Assembly: GCA_964554335.1 (NCBI GenBank)
Contig: CAZKOF010000048.1
Location: 1-14,744, forward strand
Origin: UBA3263 sp964554335
GTDB taxonomy: Bacteria; Bacteroidota; Bacteroidia; Bacteroidales; Muribaculaceae
Direction of reading: 5' to 3'
DNA: 14,744 bases
Positions 1 to 6,322 of this stretch are shown here, one piece after another. Below the pieces are notes generated by a model. The model saw only the letters and a program-made list of their open reading frames with translations, was not told where the DNA came from and did not search any database. The number at the start of each line of letters is the position of its first letter. Position 1 is the first letter of the stretch. The position numbers were made by a program, and so were the translations under genes.

Positions 1-80
1 TATGTGCAACTTTTTCATTATAAATATTGTACTAATTTAATTCAACCAACAGGTATATTTTACAAACATTTATATTAGAA

Positions 81-245
81 ATGGGATTGTCATTCATAAT
101 AAATTGTGACAATGTTAATTTTATAATCTATAATTTCATTGTATGTCCTGTTATTTCTATATTTATCATAATCATCTGCCTACTATTAGTATATCTAATT
201 ACTAAGAATAGAATTTTATCTGTTTTTCTTTTAGGAAAAAGATAA
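81..245 (+). CDS. Candidate small hydrophobic membrane protein (54 aa), unrecognised
   Basis: An ATG-started frame of 54 codons ending in TAA inside a very AT-rich stretch. The predicted peptide is polar at its start, then has a long run of Ile, Leu, Val, Phe, Cys and Tyr at about residues 19-40 that would make one transmembrane helix, followed by a basic tail ending Gly-Lys-Arg. The frame stays open upstream to position 36. At this base composition stop codons are frequent, so 54 open codons is mildly notable, but AU-rich codons also give hydrophobic residues by chance. No clear ribosome binding site or promoter is seen and no family is recognised. It may be random open sequence in an intergenic or origin-flanking region. 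Confidence 0.2.
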   Translation: MGLSFIINCDNVNFIIYNFIVCPVISIFIIIICLLLVYLITKNRILSVFLLGKR

Positions 246-288
246 TAAGTATATATCAGATCTAACTTCATTTGTTATGTAAAATTCA

Positions 289-322
289 GGGGTATGCAAA
301 ATTTTTGGGGTGGGGGTTCGGG
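289..322 (+). other. G-run cluster, possible G-quadruplex
   Basis: Four runs of three or more G lie on the plus strand at 289-292, 307-310, 312-316 and 320-322, separated by 14, 1 and 3 bases. This fits a loose G-quadruplex pattern with one long loop. It begins a strongly strand-biased segment: by hand count 301-420 contains 52 G and 5 C. The run lies just upstream of the DnaA-box-like cluster. Formation of a quadruplex is inference. Confidence 0.3.
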
Positions 323-621
323 TGTTGAAAAGGTATTGATAAAGGATTGAAAAGTGTGTTGATAACGTGGGGGTGGCCGTGGAGGGGAAGGTAGCGTGGG
401 AGAGTATTGTGGAGTTATTAACGGATATTTGTCGGGTTATTGACGTGAAGTGTCGGATATTTTTATTAACTTTGTGCGTTGTTAACAGTATGTTGATAAA
501 CTATCGTAACGATTGAAAGTCAACAGGTTTATATGTTGATAAGTATGTCGGTTGTTGTTGATATGGTTTGATAACCTTAATTTGCAACAATTCAGGCAGA
601 AAGTTATCATCGCTATTAACA
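323..621 (+). other. Cluster of DnaA-box-like nonamers, candidate replication origin
   Basis: Three exact copies of TGTTGATAA (reverse complement TTATCAACA) lie at 357-365, 491-499 and 534-542, all in the same orientation. Relatives are TATTGATAA at 334-342, TGTTGATAT at 556-564, GTTTGATAA at 566-574 and TGTTGAAAA at 323-331. In the opposite orientation TTATTAACG lies at 415-423, TTATTAACT at 463-471 and CTATTAACA at 613-621. The known DnaA box is TTATCCACA, from which TTATCAACA differs at one base. A dense two-orientation cluster in a gene-free, G-skewed stretch beside an A/T tract resembles oriC. No dnaA gene is in the window, so the assignment is an inference; the motif could instead serve another DNA-binding protein. 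Confidence 0.45.
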
Positions 622-690
622 GTCTTTATTCTTTTTTTCTTTCTTTATATTAAAATTTTATTTAAAATAAAACATAATTAAATAATAAAG
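621..690. other. Extremely AT-rich tract, candidate DNA unwinding element
   Basis: By hand count only 7 of these 70 bases are G or C. The first half is pyrimidine-rich on the plus strand and the second half is A-rich. The tract lies between the last DnaA-box-like motif and the start codon of nadA. If the neighbouring cluster is an origin, this is where strands would be expected to open. It must also contain the nadA promoter or leader, but no TAnnTTTG box was found in it. Confidence 0.35.
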
Positions 691-691
691 C

Positions 692-1627
692 ATGGCTGAT
701 AAGGCGGAGCTCATAGAGAAAATCGGGCGGCTGAAGCGCGAGCGCGGGGCCGTTATAATGGCGCATTATTATACGCTGCCTGATATTCAGGATATCGCCG
801 ATTATATTGGCGACTCGCTTGCGTTGGCTCAGATTGCGTCGCGTGTCGAGGAACCTGTAATAGTTCTCTGCGGGGTGAATTTCATGGCTGAAACGGCAAA
901 GATTCTGTGTCCAGACAAGACGGTTCTGCTTCCTGATTTGGAGGCTGGCTGTTCGTTGGCCGACAGTTGTCCGGCTGAGGAGTTCGCCGGCTTCATTGCG
1001 GCTCATCCCGTGCATACGGTTATCAGTTATGTCAATACTTCGGCTGCGGTCAAGGCTTTGAGCGATGTGTTGGTGACGTCGGGAAATGCACGCAAGATTG
1101 TCGATACTTTTCCTAAGGATGAACCTATAATATTTGGCCCTGACCGCAATCTGGGCAATTATATAAATAGCGTCACGGGCAGGAATATGGTTCTTTGGGA
1201 CGGTGCCTGCCATGTGCATGAAAAGTTTTCGGCAGAGAAGCTTGTTGAGCTCAAGAAGCAGCATCCGGAGGCAAAGGTTCTGGCGCATCCTGAGTGCAAG
1301 AAGCCGTTGTTGCTGCTTGCCGACGTTGTCGGATCGACGGCAGCGTTGCTGAAGGCTGCTGCGGAGGCCCCGGAGGGTTCTAAGTTCATAGTTGTCACGG
1401 AGAGCGGTATCCTGCATGAGATGCGGCGTCTTTGTCCTGACAAGACTTTCATTCCGGCGCCGCCAACCGACAGCAACTGCGGTTGTAATGATTGCGCGTT
1501 CATGAAGTTGAACACTTTGGAGAAACTGGCGGCTTGTCTGGAGAATATGTCACCCCGGATTGAGGTTGATCCTGAGGTTGCGGCGCGGGCGCGCAAGCCG
1601 ATTGAGCGGATGCTGGCGCTGAGTTGA
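692..1627 (+). CDS. nadA: Quinolinate synthase NadA
   Basis: Condenses iminoaspartate with dihydroxyacetone phosphate to quinolinate, the second step of NAD synthesis from aspartate, in the cytoplasm using a [4Fe-4S] cluster. The 311-residue protein has the usual family length. The N-terminal AHYY (residues 24-27) provides conserved substrate-contacting residues. The three cluster ligands of the family match Cys87 (in AGCSLADSC), Cys202 (in HPEC) and the last Cys of a CxCxxC motif (Cys263, 265, 268). The tail motif FMKLNTLEKL is typical of NadA. The start codon follows an A-rich leader without a strong ribosome binding site, as is common in Bacteroidetes. nadB and nadC, often adjacent, are not in the window. 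deoC follows after 70 bases, so any operon link is weak. Confidence 0.96.
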   Translation: MADKAELIEKIGRLKRERGAVIMAHYYTLPDIQDIADYIGDSLALAQIASRVEEPVIVLCGVNFMAETAKILCPDKTVLLPDLEAGCSLADSCPAEEFAGFIAAHPVHTVISYVNTSAAVKALSDVLVTSGNARKIVDTFPKDEPIIFGPDRNLGNYINSVTGRNMVLWDGACHVHEKFSAEKLVELKKQHPEAKVLAHPECKKPLLLLADVVGSTAALLKAAAEAPEGSKFIVVTESGILHEMRRLCPDKTFIPAPPTDSNCGCNDCAFMKLNTLEKLAACLENMSPRIEVDPEVAARARKPIERMLALS

Positions 1628-1659
1628 AAAAGCGACTCTGAAACTTTGAACTCGCAGAT

Positions 1660-1692
1660 TTTGTTCTAATATAGAATTTAAATGTAACTTTA
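1660..1692 (+). promoter_or_regulatory. Possible deoC promoter (Bacteroidetes type)
   Basis: TTTG at 1660-1663 and TAACTTTA at 1685-1692 are 21 bases apart and match the -33 TTTG / -7 TAnnTTTG pattern except for the last base of the -7 box. The box ends 5 bases before the deoC start codon, which would give an almost leaderless transcript. This geometry recurs at cdaA in this window. Confidence 0.3.
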
Positions 1693-1697
1693 AGTAT

Positions 1698-2594
1698 ATG
1701 GAAGAAGTAAAAGACAAATATCATCAGGCGGTTGCCGACTCGAAGGTTACGGTCGACGATGCCGCCGTAAAGGCTGTGGTCGATAAAATTCTCGGAGAGC
1801 ACCTCCGGGAGAATATGAATAAGGAGGTCTATAAGACCGTGTTCAACTCGATTGACCTGACCACGCTGACCTCAACCGATTCGCCTCAGAGCGTTGCGCG
1901 CTTCACCGAGAGAGTAAATGCGTTTGAGAACGAGTATCCTCATCTGCCTAATGTTGCGGCAATATGTGTGTATCCGAACTTTGTTCCCGTCGTACGCACG
2001 GTTCTTGACGTCACGGAGGTTGAGATTGCTGCCGTGAGCGGTGCATTCCCTTCATCTCAGACTTTCCCCGAAGTGAAGGTTGCAGAGACTGCCCTGGCCG
2101 TCGAGTCTGGAGCCGATGAAATCGATATGGTTTTCAACCTCGGAAATTATTTTGACGGCGACTATGAAGAGGTATGTGATGAAATAAGCGAGCTCAAGCA
2201 TTCTACCCGCGGAGGCAAGCTGAAAGTCATCATTGAGAGCGGAGCGCTTAAAACTGCTGCGAATATTAAAGCCGCATCGGTTCTGAGCCTCTATGCCGGC
2301 GCCGATTTTCTGAAGACGTCAACGGGCAAGGAATATCCGGGCGCATCGCTCGAAGCCGCCTACGTCATGGCCTGCTGCATCAAGGAGTATTATGAAAAGA
2401 CGGGCAACCGCGTCGGCTTCAAAGCTTCCGGCGGTGTGCGCACCACAGAAGATGCCGTCAAGTATTACACGATTATAAAAGAGGTTCTCGGCGAGGAATG
2501 GCTCAGCAACGAGTATTTCCGCATCGGGGCAAGCTCGTTGGCTAATGCAGTGCTCGGCGACCTGATTGATCAGCCCGGAATCAAGTTTTTTTAA
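1698..2594 (+). CDS. deoC: Deoxyribose-phosphate aldolase DeoC
   Basis: Reversibly cleaves 2-deoxyribose-5-phosphate to acetaldehyde and glyceraldehyde-3-phosphate, the last step of deoxynucleoside breakdown, in the cytoplasm. This is a class I aldolase with a TIM barrel. Visible signatures are ICVYP (89-93), DEIDMV (140-145) with the catalytic Asp143, KVIIESG (176-182), the Schiff-base lysine Lys206 in DFLKTSTG, and Lys242 in GFKASGGVRT. At 298 residues it is longer than the short bacterial forms and carries about 40 extra N-terminal residues, as in the larger DeoC subgroup. Other deo genes (deoA, deoB, deoD) are absent nearby. The GYF/CD225 gene begins 22 bases after the stop and may be co-transcribed. 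Confidence 0.96.
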   Translation: MEEVKDKYHQAVADSKVTVDDAAVKAVVDKILGEHLRENMNKEVYKTVFNSIDLTTLTSTDSPQSVARFTERVNAFENEYPHLPNVAAICVYPNFVPVVRTVLDVTEVEIAAVSGAFPSSQTFPEVKVAETALAVESGADEIDMVFNLGNYFDGDYEEVCDEISELKHSTRGGKLKVIIESGALKTAANIKAASVLSLYAGADFLKTSTGKEYPGASLEAAYVMACCIKEYYEKTGNRVGFKASGGVRTTEDAVKYYTIIKEVLGEEWLSNEYFRIGASSLANAVLGDLIDQPGIKFF

Positions 2595-2616
2595 AATTCA
2601 ATAAAGGAATAAGGCA

Positions 2617-3111
2617 TTGAAAAAGTACTGGATAATAGAAAACGGAAAGCCTGTCGGACCGTTTAGTGTCGACGACCTGAGGGTAAGGCGTGATTTTACG
2701 CGTGATTTGCCGGTTTGGTGTGCTGACTTCAGCGACTGGACAACTGCCGGCGAGGTTGCCGAGCTTGCCTGTCTGATAGAGGAAGAAGTTCCTGTGGTGT
2801 CCGAAGAACCCAAGAAAGTCGAGGAGCCAAAGGTTGAACAACGAACTCCCTGGATAATAGCCACTCCGCCCGACGAAATCAACGGCACGAAGCGCCCTAA
2901 GAGTTATATGGGCTGGAATATCGCAATGTTGCTCTGCTGCTGTCTGCCGATGGCCGTTGCCGGTTTGATTTTCGGTTCGCAAGTCAACACGAAATGGATG
3001 CGCGGCGACGTTGAAGGAGCCGTCAGGGCTTCGGAAAATGCGCAATGGTGCATTATCCTCAGCTTCGTGCTCGGATTGCTCAGCTGGCCTTTCCAGATGC
3101 TTTTCATTTGA
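2617..3111 (+). CDS. GYF_2 domain and CD225/dispanin-like membrane protein
   Basis: A 164-residue protein with two modules. Residues 3-50 form a GYF_2 (DUF4339) domain: WIIENGKPVGPFS, then LPVWCADFSDW and GEVAEL. In this family the fold is thought to bind peptides or other proteins. A charged Glu/Lys/Pro linker (51-95) follows. Residues about 97-163 match CD225/dispanin: a membrane segment with CCCLP, then the polar loop with VNTKWMRGD and GAVRASENAQ, then a second hydrophobic helix. The start is TTG at 2617; the next Met is residue 98, inside the CD225 part, and a purine-rich AAGGAATAAGG sits just upstream, which supports TTG. It probably sits in the inner membrane with the GYF domain in the cytoplasm. 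Its cellular role is unknown. Confidence 0.85.
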   Translation: MKKYWIIENGKPVGPFSVDDLRVRRDFTRDLPVWCADFSDWTTAGEVAELACLIEEEVPVVSEEPKKVEEPKVEQRTPWIIATPPDEINGTKRPKSYMGWNIAMLLCCCLPMAVAGLIFGSQVNTKWMRGDVEGAVRASENAQWCIILSFVLGLLSWPFQMLFI

Positions 3112-3128
3112 TATAAAGCGTAGGTTTA

Positions 3129-3148
3129 GGTCGCCACAGGTGGCGACC
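3129..3148. repeat. Short palindromic element A (REP-like)
   Basis: Nine-base perfect arms GGTCGCCAC (3129-3137) and GTGGCGACC (3140-3148) with a two-base centre. Flanking TTA before and CTACG after suggest an ancestral core of the form GTAGGGTCGCCAC facing its complement, with one G now missing on the left. It resembles elements B (5622-5649) and C (7204-7223). It lies just after the GYF/CD225 gene and before the thiamine promoter, so it may also act as that gene's transcription terminator, although no T-run follows. Confidence 0.6.
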
Positions 3149-3190
3149 CTACGTCGAGTTTATATATTTATTGTTTCACTTCAAACTTTT

Positions 3191-3225
3191 CATTTTTCAT
3201 TTTTCATTTTTCATTTTTCATTTTT
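3191..3225 (+). repeat. 7-bp tandem repeat, five copies of CATTTTT
   Basis: Five perfect head-to-tail copies of CATTTTT run directly into the candidate -7 box of the thiamine-uptake operon. Adjacent bases (CTTTT before, AACTTTTAACTTA after) look like imperfect versions of similar units. The -33 region of the putative promoter would lie inside the array. Such arrays can change copy number by slipped-strand replication. Confidence 0.85.
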
Positions 3226-3232
3226 AACTTTT
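3225..3232 (+). promoter_or_regulatory. Candidate -7 box of thiamine-uptake operon
   Basis: TAACTTTT matches the Bacteroidetes -7 consensus TAnnTTTG in all but the last base. Transcription would begin around 3237-3240, which is where the first strand of the riboswitch P1 helix begins. No TTTG stands at the expected -33 position, which falls within the CATTTTT array. Confidence 0.4.
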
Positions 3233-3237
3233 AACTT

Positions 3238-3326
3238 AGTTTTAGGGGTGCGGAAGGCGTCAGACCTTCAGCTGAGATTAAACCCTTTGAACCTGATCCG
3301 GTTAGTACCGGCGTAGAGAAAAAATT
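3238..3326 (+). ncRNA. TPP riboswitch (THI element)
   Basis: Contains the THI-box landmarks in order: GGGGTGC (3245-3251), CTGAGA (3272-3277), ACCCTTTGAACCTGATC (3282-3298) and a GCGTAGAGAA core (3311-3320). Helices can be drawn by eye: P2 3244-3249 with 3282-3287; P3 3253-3257 with 3265-3269; P4/P5 hairpin 3298-3302 with 3307-3311; and P1 AGTTTT (3238-3243) with AAAATT (3321-3326), including one G-U pair. P1 ends at the base before the receptor's start codon, so ligand binding should occlude the ribosome site and repress translation. The core usually reads GCGTAGGGAA; here one G is A. The element senses thiamine pyrophosphate and controls the following receptor gene, perhaps pnuT too. Confidence 0.95.
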
Positions 3327-5570
3327 ATGAGAAAACCAATCATTATGGCATGCTGCCTGGGCGCGGTATGTCATGTGCTGGCGAGCACTGAGAACGCAGA
3401 CTCACTGAGTGTAATAACCCTCAATACGGTAGAAGTATCGGCCAACCGTGCGACGTCGAAGACTCCGGTGGCGTTTACCAACGTTAGTAAAGAACAATTA
3501 TTGAAAGCCAACGACGGTCGCGACATTACGTATCTGCTATCGATGACGCCGTCGGTTGTAAGCACTTCTGATGCCGGTATGGGCATGGGTTATACGTCAA
3601 TGCGAGTGCGTGGCACTGACCAGACCCGCATCAATGTTACCGCAAACGGCATTCCGCTCAACGACGGCGAGAGTGGCATTGTCTATTGGGTGAATATGCC
3701 CGATCTGGCTTCATCTGTCCGCGATATACAGATTCAACGCGGCGCCGGCACGTCGACCAACGGCGCGGGAGCCTTCGGTGCATCAGTTAATATGCTTACA
3801 GATGCGCCGTCTGAGGAAGCGTATGCCGAGGTTTCCGGTTCTTATGGAATGTATAATACCAACCGCGAGACCCTGCGCGTCGGTTCGGGACTGTTAGGCG
3901 GTCACTGGAGTTTCGACGCACGTCTGAGCCATATGGGTAGCGACGGCTACATCGAACGTGCCTCGTCGAAGCTATGGAGCTATTTCGGACAGGTTGCCTA
4001 CAGTTCGCGCAACACGAACGTGCGCCTGCTTGCATTCGGCGGAAAGGAGCGCACCTACATGGCCTGGGACTACGCCTCGAAAGAGGATATGAAAGAATTC
4101 GGCCGACGCTACAATCCGTGTGGCGAATATACGGACGCCAACGGTCAGCGCGCATATTATCCGGACCAGTATGATTATTTCACGCAACATCATTTTCAGC
4201 TTCACCTGAGTCAGCGTCTGGGCGAAAAATGGCATCTCACTGCCGCGTTGCACTACACTGACGACTTTGGCAATTACGAGCAGTATAAGGAATATAAATC
4301 ACTTCAGGACTATGGCCTGGAGCCTTTTTATGACGCCGATGGCAACAAAGTGAAGAAAACCGATATTGTCAGACTCAAGTTCAACGACAATGGCTTTGGC
4401 GGTGGTCTGGTTAACGTCAATTTCCGCAGTGGCCGCTGGAATGTGATTGCCGGAGGCGCGCTGAACTACTTCCATGGCGATCACTATGGCGAGGTTGCAT
4501 GGGTACGCAACTTTGTTGGAAAAATCGACCCGCTGCAGAGATATTACGACAACACCGGCAAGAAGCTCGACGGCAACTTCTTTGTGCGGGCAAACTTTGA
4601 TATACTCAAAGACTTTTCAGCATTCGCCGACCTGCAATACCGAGGAATCCATTACACAATAGACGGCTGCACCGACACGTGGGACTGGATCAACGAAGAG
4701 ATGGAAAAGATGAATGTTGACCGCACATGGCATTTTTTCAACCCTAAGGTAGGTCTTAACTACTCGGTCGGCAATCATCGTCTTTTTGCATCGTGGAGTG
4801 TTGCACATAAAGAGCCGATGCGCAGCAATTTCACCGATGGATATATGGTCGACGGCAAACTTCTCGAACCTCGTGCCGAGCGTCTTTTCGACTATGAGCT
4901 GGGTTATACTTTCAACCATAAGATTGTCTCGGCCGGAGTTAACCTTTACTATATGGACTATAAAGACCAGCTGGTGCTGACCGGTCAGCTTTCCGATACG
5001 GGCAATCCGCTGACAACCAATGTGCCGTCGTCATATCGCATGGGTGTTGAGCTCCAGGCGTCGTTCAGGCCCTGGTGTGATTGGTTTGAATGGAACTTCG
5101 GTCTGAGTCTCTCGCGCAACCGAATCAAGAATTTCACTGAGTATGTCTATGACGAAAACTATGCCAATCCGATAACGATAGATTATAAGGATACTCCATT
5201 GGCATTTTCGCCCGACATTACGTTTACGAATTCGTTCGACTTCACAGTGAAAGGTTTTGAAGCATCGCTCCAGAGCCAATATGTCGGCAAGCAGTATATG
5301 AGTAATGTTGCCGACGACGGTGCGGCTCTTGACCGCTATTTCGTTACCAATCTGCATCTGAACTATACTTTCCCTCACATCAACGGAATCAAGAAGATGA
5401 CGGTAGGTTTTTCAATATATAATCTCTTCAACGCCGAGTATTGCAACAACGGCTATAGCGAAGCTATGTATGCGCTCGACGCCTCCGGAAACACTGTCGT
5501 TTCGCGCTATGCGGGCTACGCCGCGCAGGCACCTACTCACGTGATGGGCACTGTTACGTTTAAGTTTTGA
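3327..5570 (+). CDS. TonB-dependent outer-membrane receptor, probable thiamine transporter (OMthi type)
   Basis: A 747-residue TonB-dependent receptor. Residues 1 to about 19 form a signal peptide (VLA before Ser). A TonB-box-like stretch TLNTVEVSA lies near 31-39. The plug domain (about 45-160) includes RVRGTDQTRINVTANGIPLND and IQRGAGTSTNGAGAFG. The remainder is the beta-barrel, ending in Phe as expected for assembly in the outer membrane. Substrate assignment to thiamine or its phosphates rests on context: a TPP riboswitch abuts the start codon and pnuT follows. Bacteroidales are known to take up thiamine with such receptors. There is no N-terminal carboxypeptidase-like domain as seen in SusC proteins, and no SusD partner, which argues against a glycan system. 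Energy would come from TonB-ExbBD encoded elsewhere. Confidence 0.93.
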   Translation: MRKPIIMACCLGAVCHVLASTENADSLSVITLNTVEVSANRATSKTPVAFTNVSKEQLLKANDGRDITYLLSMTPSVVSTSDAGMGMGYTSMRVRGTDQTRINVTANGIPLNDGESGIVYWVNMPDLASSVRDIQIQRGAGTSTNGAGAFGASVNMLTDAPSEEAYAEVSGSYGMYNTNRETLRVGSGLLGGHWSFDARLSHMGSDGYIERASSKLWSYFGQVAYSSRNTNVRLLAFGGKERTYMAWDYASKEDMKEFGRRYNPCGEYTDANGQRAYYPDQYDYFTQHHFQLHLSQRLGEKWHLTAALHYTDDFGNYEQYKEYKSLQDYGLEPFYDADGNKVKKTDIVRLKFNDNGFGGGLVNVNFRSGRWNVIAGGALNYFHGDHYGEVAWVRNFVGKIDPLQRYYDNTGKKLDGNFFVRANFDILKDFSAFADLQYRGIHYTIDGCTDTWDWINEEMEKMNVDRTWHFFNPKVGLNYSVGNHRLFASWSVAHKEPMRSNFTDGYMVDGKLLEPRAERLFDYELGYTFNHKIVSAGVNLYYMDYKDQLVLTGQLSDTGNPLTTNVPSSYRMGVELQASFRPWCDWFEWNFGLSLSRNRIKNFTEYVYDENYANPITIDYKDTPLAFSPDITFTNSFDFTVKGFEASLQSQYVGKQYMSNVADDGAALDRYFVTNLHLNYTFPHINGIKKMTVGFSIYNLFNAEYCNNGYSEAMYALDASGNTVVSRYAGYAAQAPTHVMGTVTFKF

Positions 5571-5621
5571 GTAGATAAGGCTATTGCAGAACTGTAAAAA
5601 CCGCGAATCCAAACCGCCATT

Positions 5622-5649
5622 GTAGGGACGCTCAAAGGAGCGTCCCTAC
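5622..5649. repeat. Short palindromic element B (REP-like)
   Basis: Perfect 12-base arms GTAGGGACGCTC (5622-5633) and its complement (5638-5649) with an AAAG loop. It lies in the 105-base gap between the receptor gene and pnuT. It shares its arm sequence with element C and its GTAGGG head pattern with element A. It would form a strong hairpin in the mRNA; no T-run follows, so it need not be a terminator. Confidence 0.8.
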
Positions 5650-5675
5650 TATTGGATATTTAAAACTGAAAGAAT

Positions 5676-6236
5676 ATGATATTGGAAATTGTTGGATTTA
5701 TTGTTGGACTGTTCTATCTTTTCTGGGAGTATAAGGCTGATCCTAAAATGTGGATTGCCAGCATAATAATGCCGGCAATAGGTATAATATTGTATTTCAG
5801 CAAAGGCATTTATGCCGATTCGGCCATGAATATTTACTATCTGCTGATAGGAATTTATGGCTACCGGAATTGGACCCGCAAACTTCCTGACACAAACAAG
5901 ACGCTGCCGATAACCCGCACGCCGATTCGGATGGTCGGTGTGCTTGTGTTGTCGGCTTTTGTTCTCTGGGCCCTTATAGCCTGGATTCTGTTGAATTTCA
6001 CCGATTCGACTATTCCATATGTAGACGCGTTCACGACCTCGTTGGCCATAGTGGCATCGTGGATGGCAGCGAAAAAATATTGTGAGCAGTGGCTCGTTTG
6101 GCTGATTATAGACCTCGTTACTATTCCGATGCAGGCCTATAAGGGGCTGGTGTTCTATCCGGTTCTTTACTCCATATATTCCGTTATAGCCGTTCTCGGT
6201 TACCGGAACTGGCTTCGCAAGATGCATGCCCAATAA
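5676..6236 (+). CDS. pnuT: PnuC-superfamily vitamin transporter, probable thiamine transporter PnuT
   Basis: An inner-membrane protein of 186 residues, mostly hydrophobic, with about six to seven helices. It moves an unphosphorylated vitamin across the inner membrane by facilitated diffusion, with uptake made one-way by later phosphorylation. The family is recognised from the repeated YRNW motif (63-66 and 176-179), which reflects the internal three-helix duplication of PnuC/SWEET-like folds, and from the helix CEQWLVWLIIDLV (136-148). Thiamine rather than nicotinamide riboside specificity is inferred from the preceding TPP-riboswitch-controlled receptor. The gene starts 105 bases after the receptor gene with palindrome B in between. 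A thiamine pyrophosphokinase gene, commonly found with pnuT in Bacteroidales, is not next to it here. The start ATG gives a first residue immediately before helix 1. Confidence 0.88.
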   Translation: MILEIVGFIVGLFYLFWEYKADPKMWIASIIMPAIGIILYFSKGIYADSAMNIYYLLIGIYGYRNWTRKLPDTNKTLPITRTPIRMVGVLVLSAFVLWALIAWILLNFTDSTIPYVDAFTTSLAIVASWMAAKKYCEQWLVWLIIDLVTIPMQAYKGLVFYPVLYSIYSVIAVLGYRNWLRKMHAQ

Positions 6237-6290
6237 ACCCTTTGAGAGGGAGTAACGTTATTAAAGTAGCGGAATGTCGCATTTTTTGCG

Positions 6291-6298
6291 TAATTTTG
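6291..6298 (+). promoter_or_regulatory. -7 box upstream of the RsiV-like lipoprotein gene
   Basis: TAATTTTG is an exact match to TAnnTTTG. A start of transcription near 6303 would give a leader of about 20 bases to ATG 6323. No good TTTG is found at the -33 distance. The box lies inside the frame extended upstream from the gene, which supports the downstream start. Confidence 0.5.
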
Positions 6299-6322
6299 CA
6301 CTCGAAAACGAACTCAATGCAT

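Noticed and set aside
565..576. Palindrome GGTTTGATAACC as an operator for nadA
   Set aside because: Short, single copy and overlapping the DnaA-box-like cluster; no regulator is known to bind it, so it is kept only as part of the origin-like region.
662..1417. A 251-codon minus-strand frame over nadA
   Set aside because: Antisense to an intact NadA; its translation is rich in Arg, Asn and His and shows no domain.
3191..3225. CRISPR-like repeat array
   Set aside because: The unit is 7 bases with no spacers; it is a simple tandem repeat.
6242..6322. N-terminal extension of the RsiV-like protein from a TTG start
   Set aside because: It would place a 27-residue polar stretch before a clear lipoprotein signal peptide and contains the exact -7 promoter box, so translation must begin downstream.
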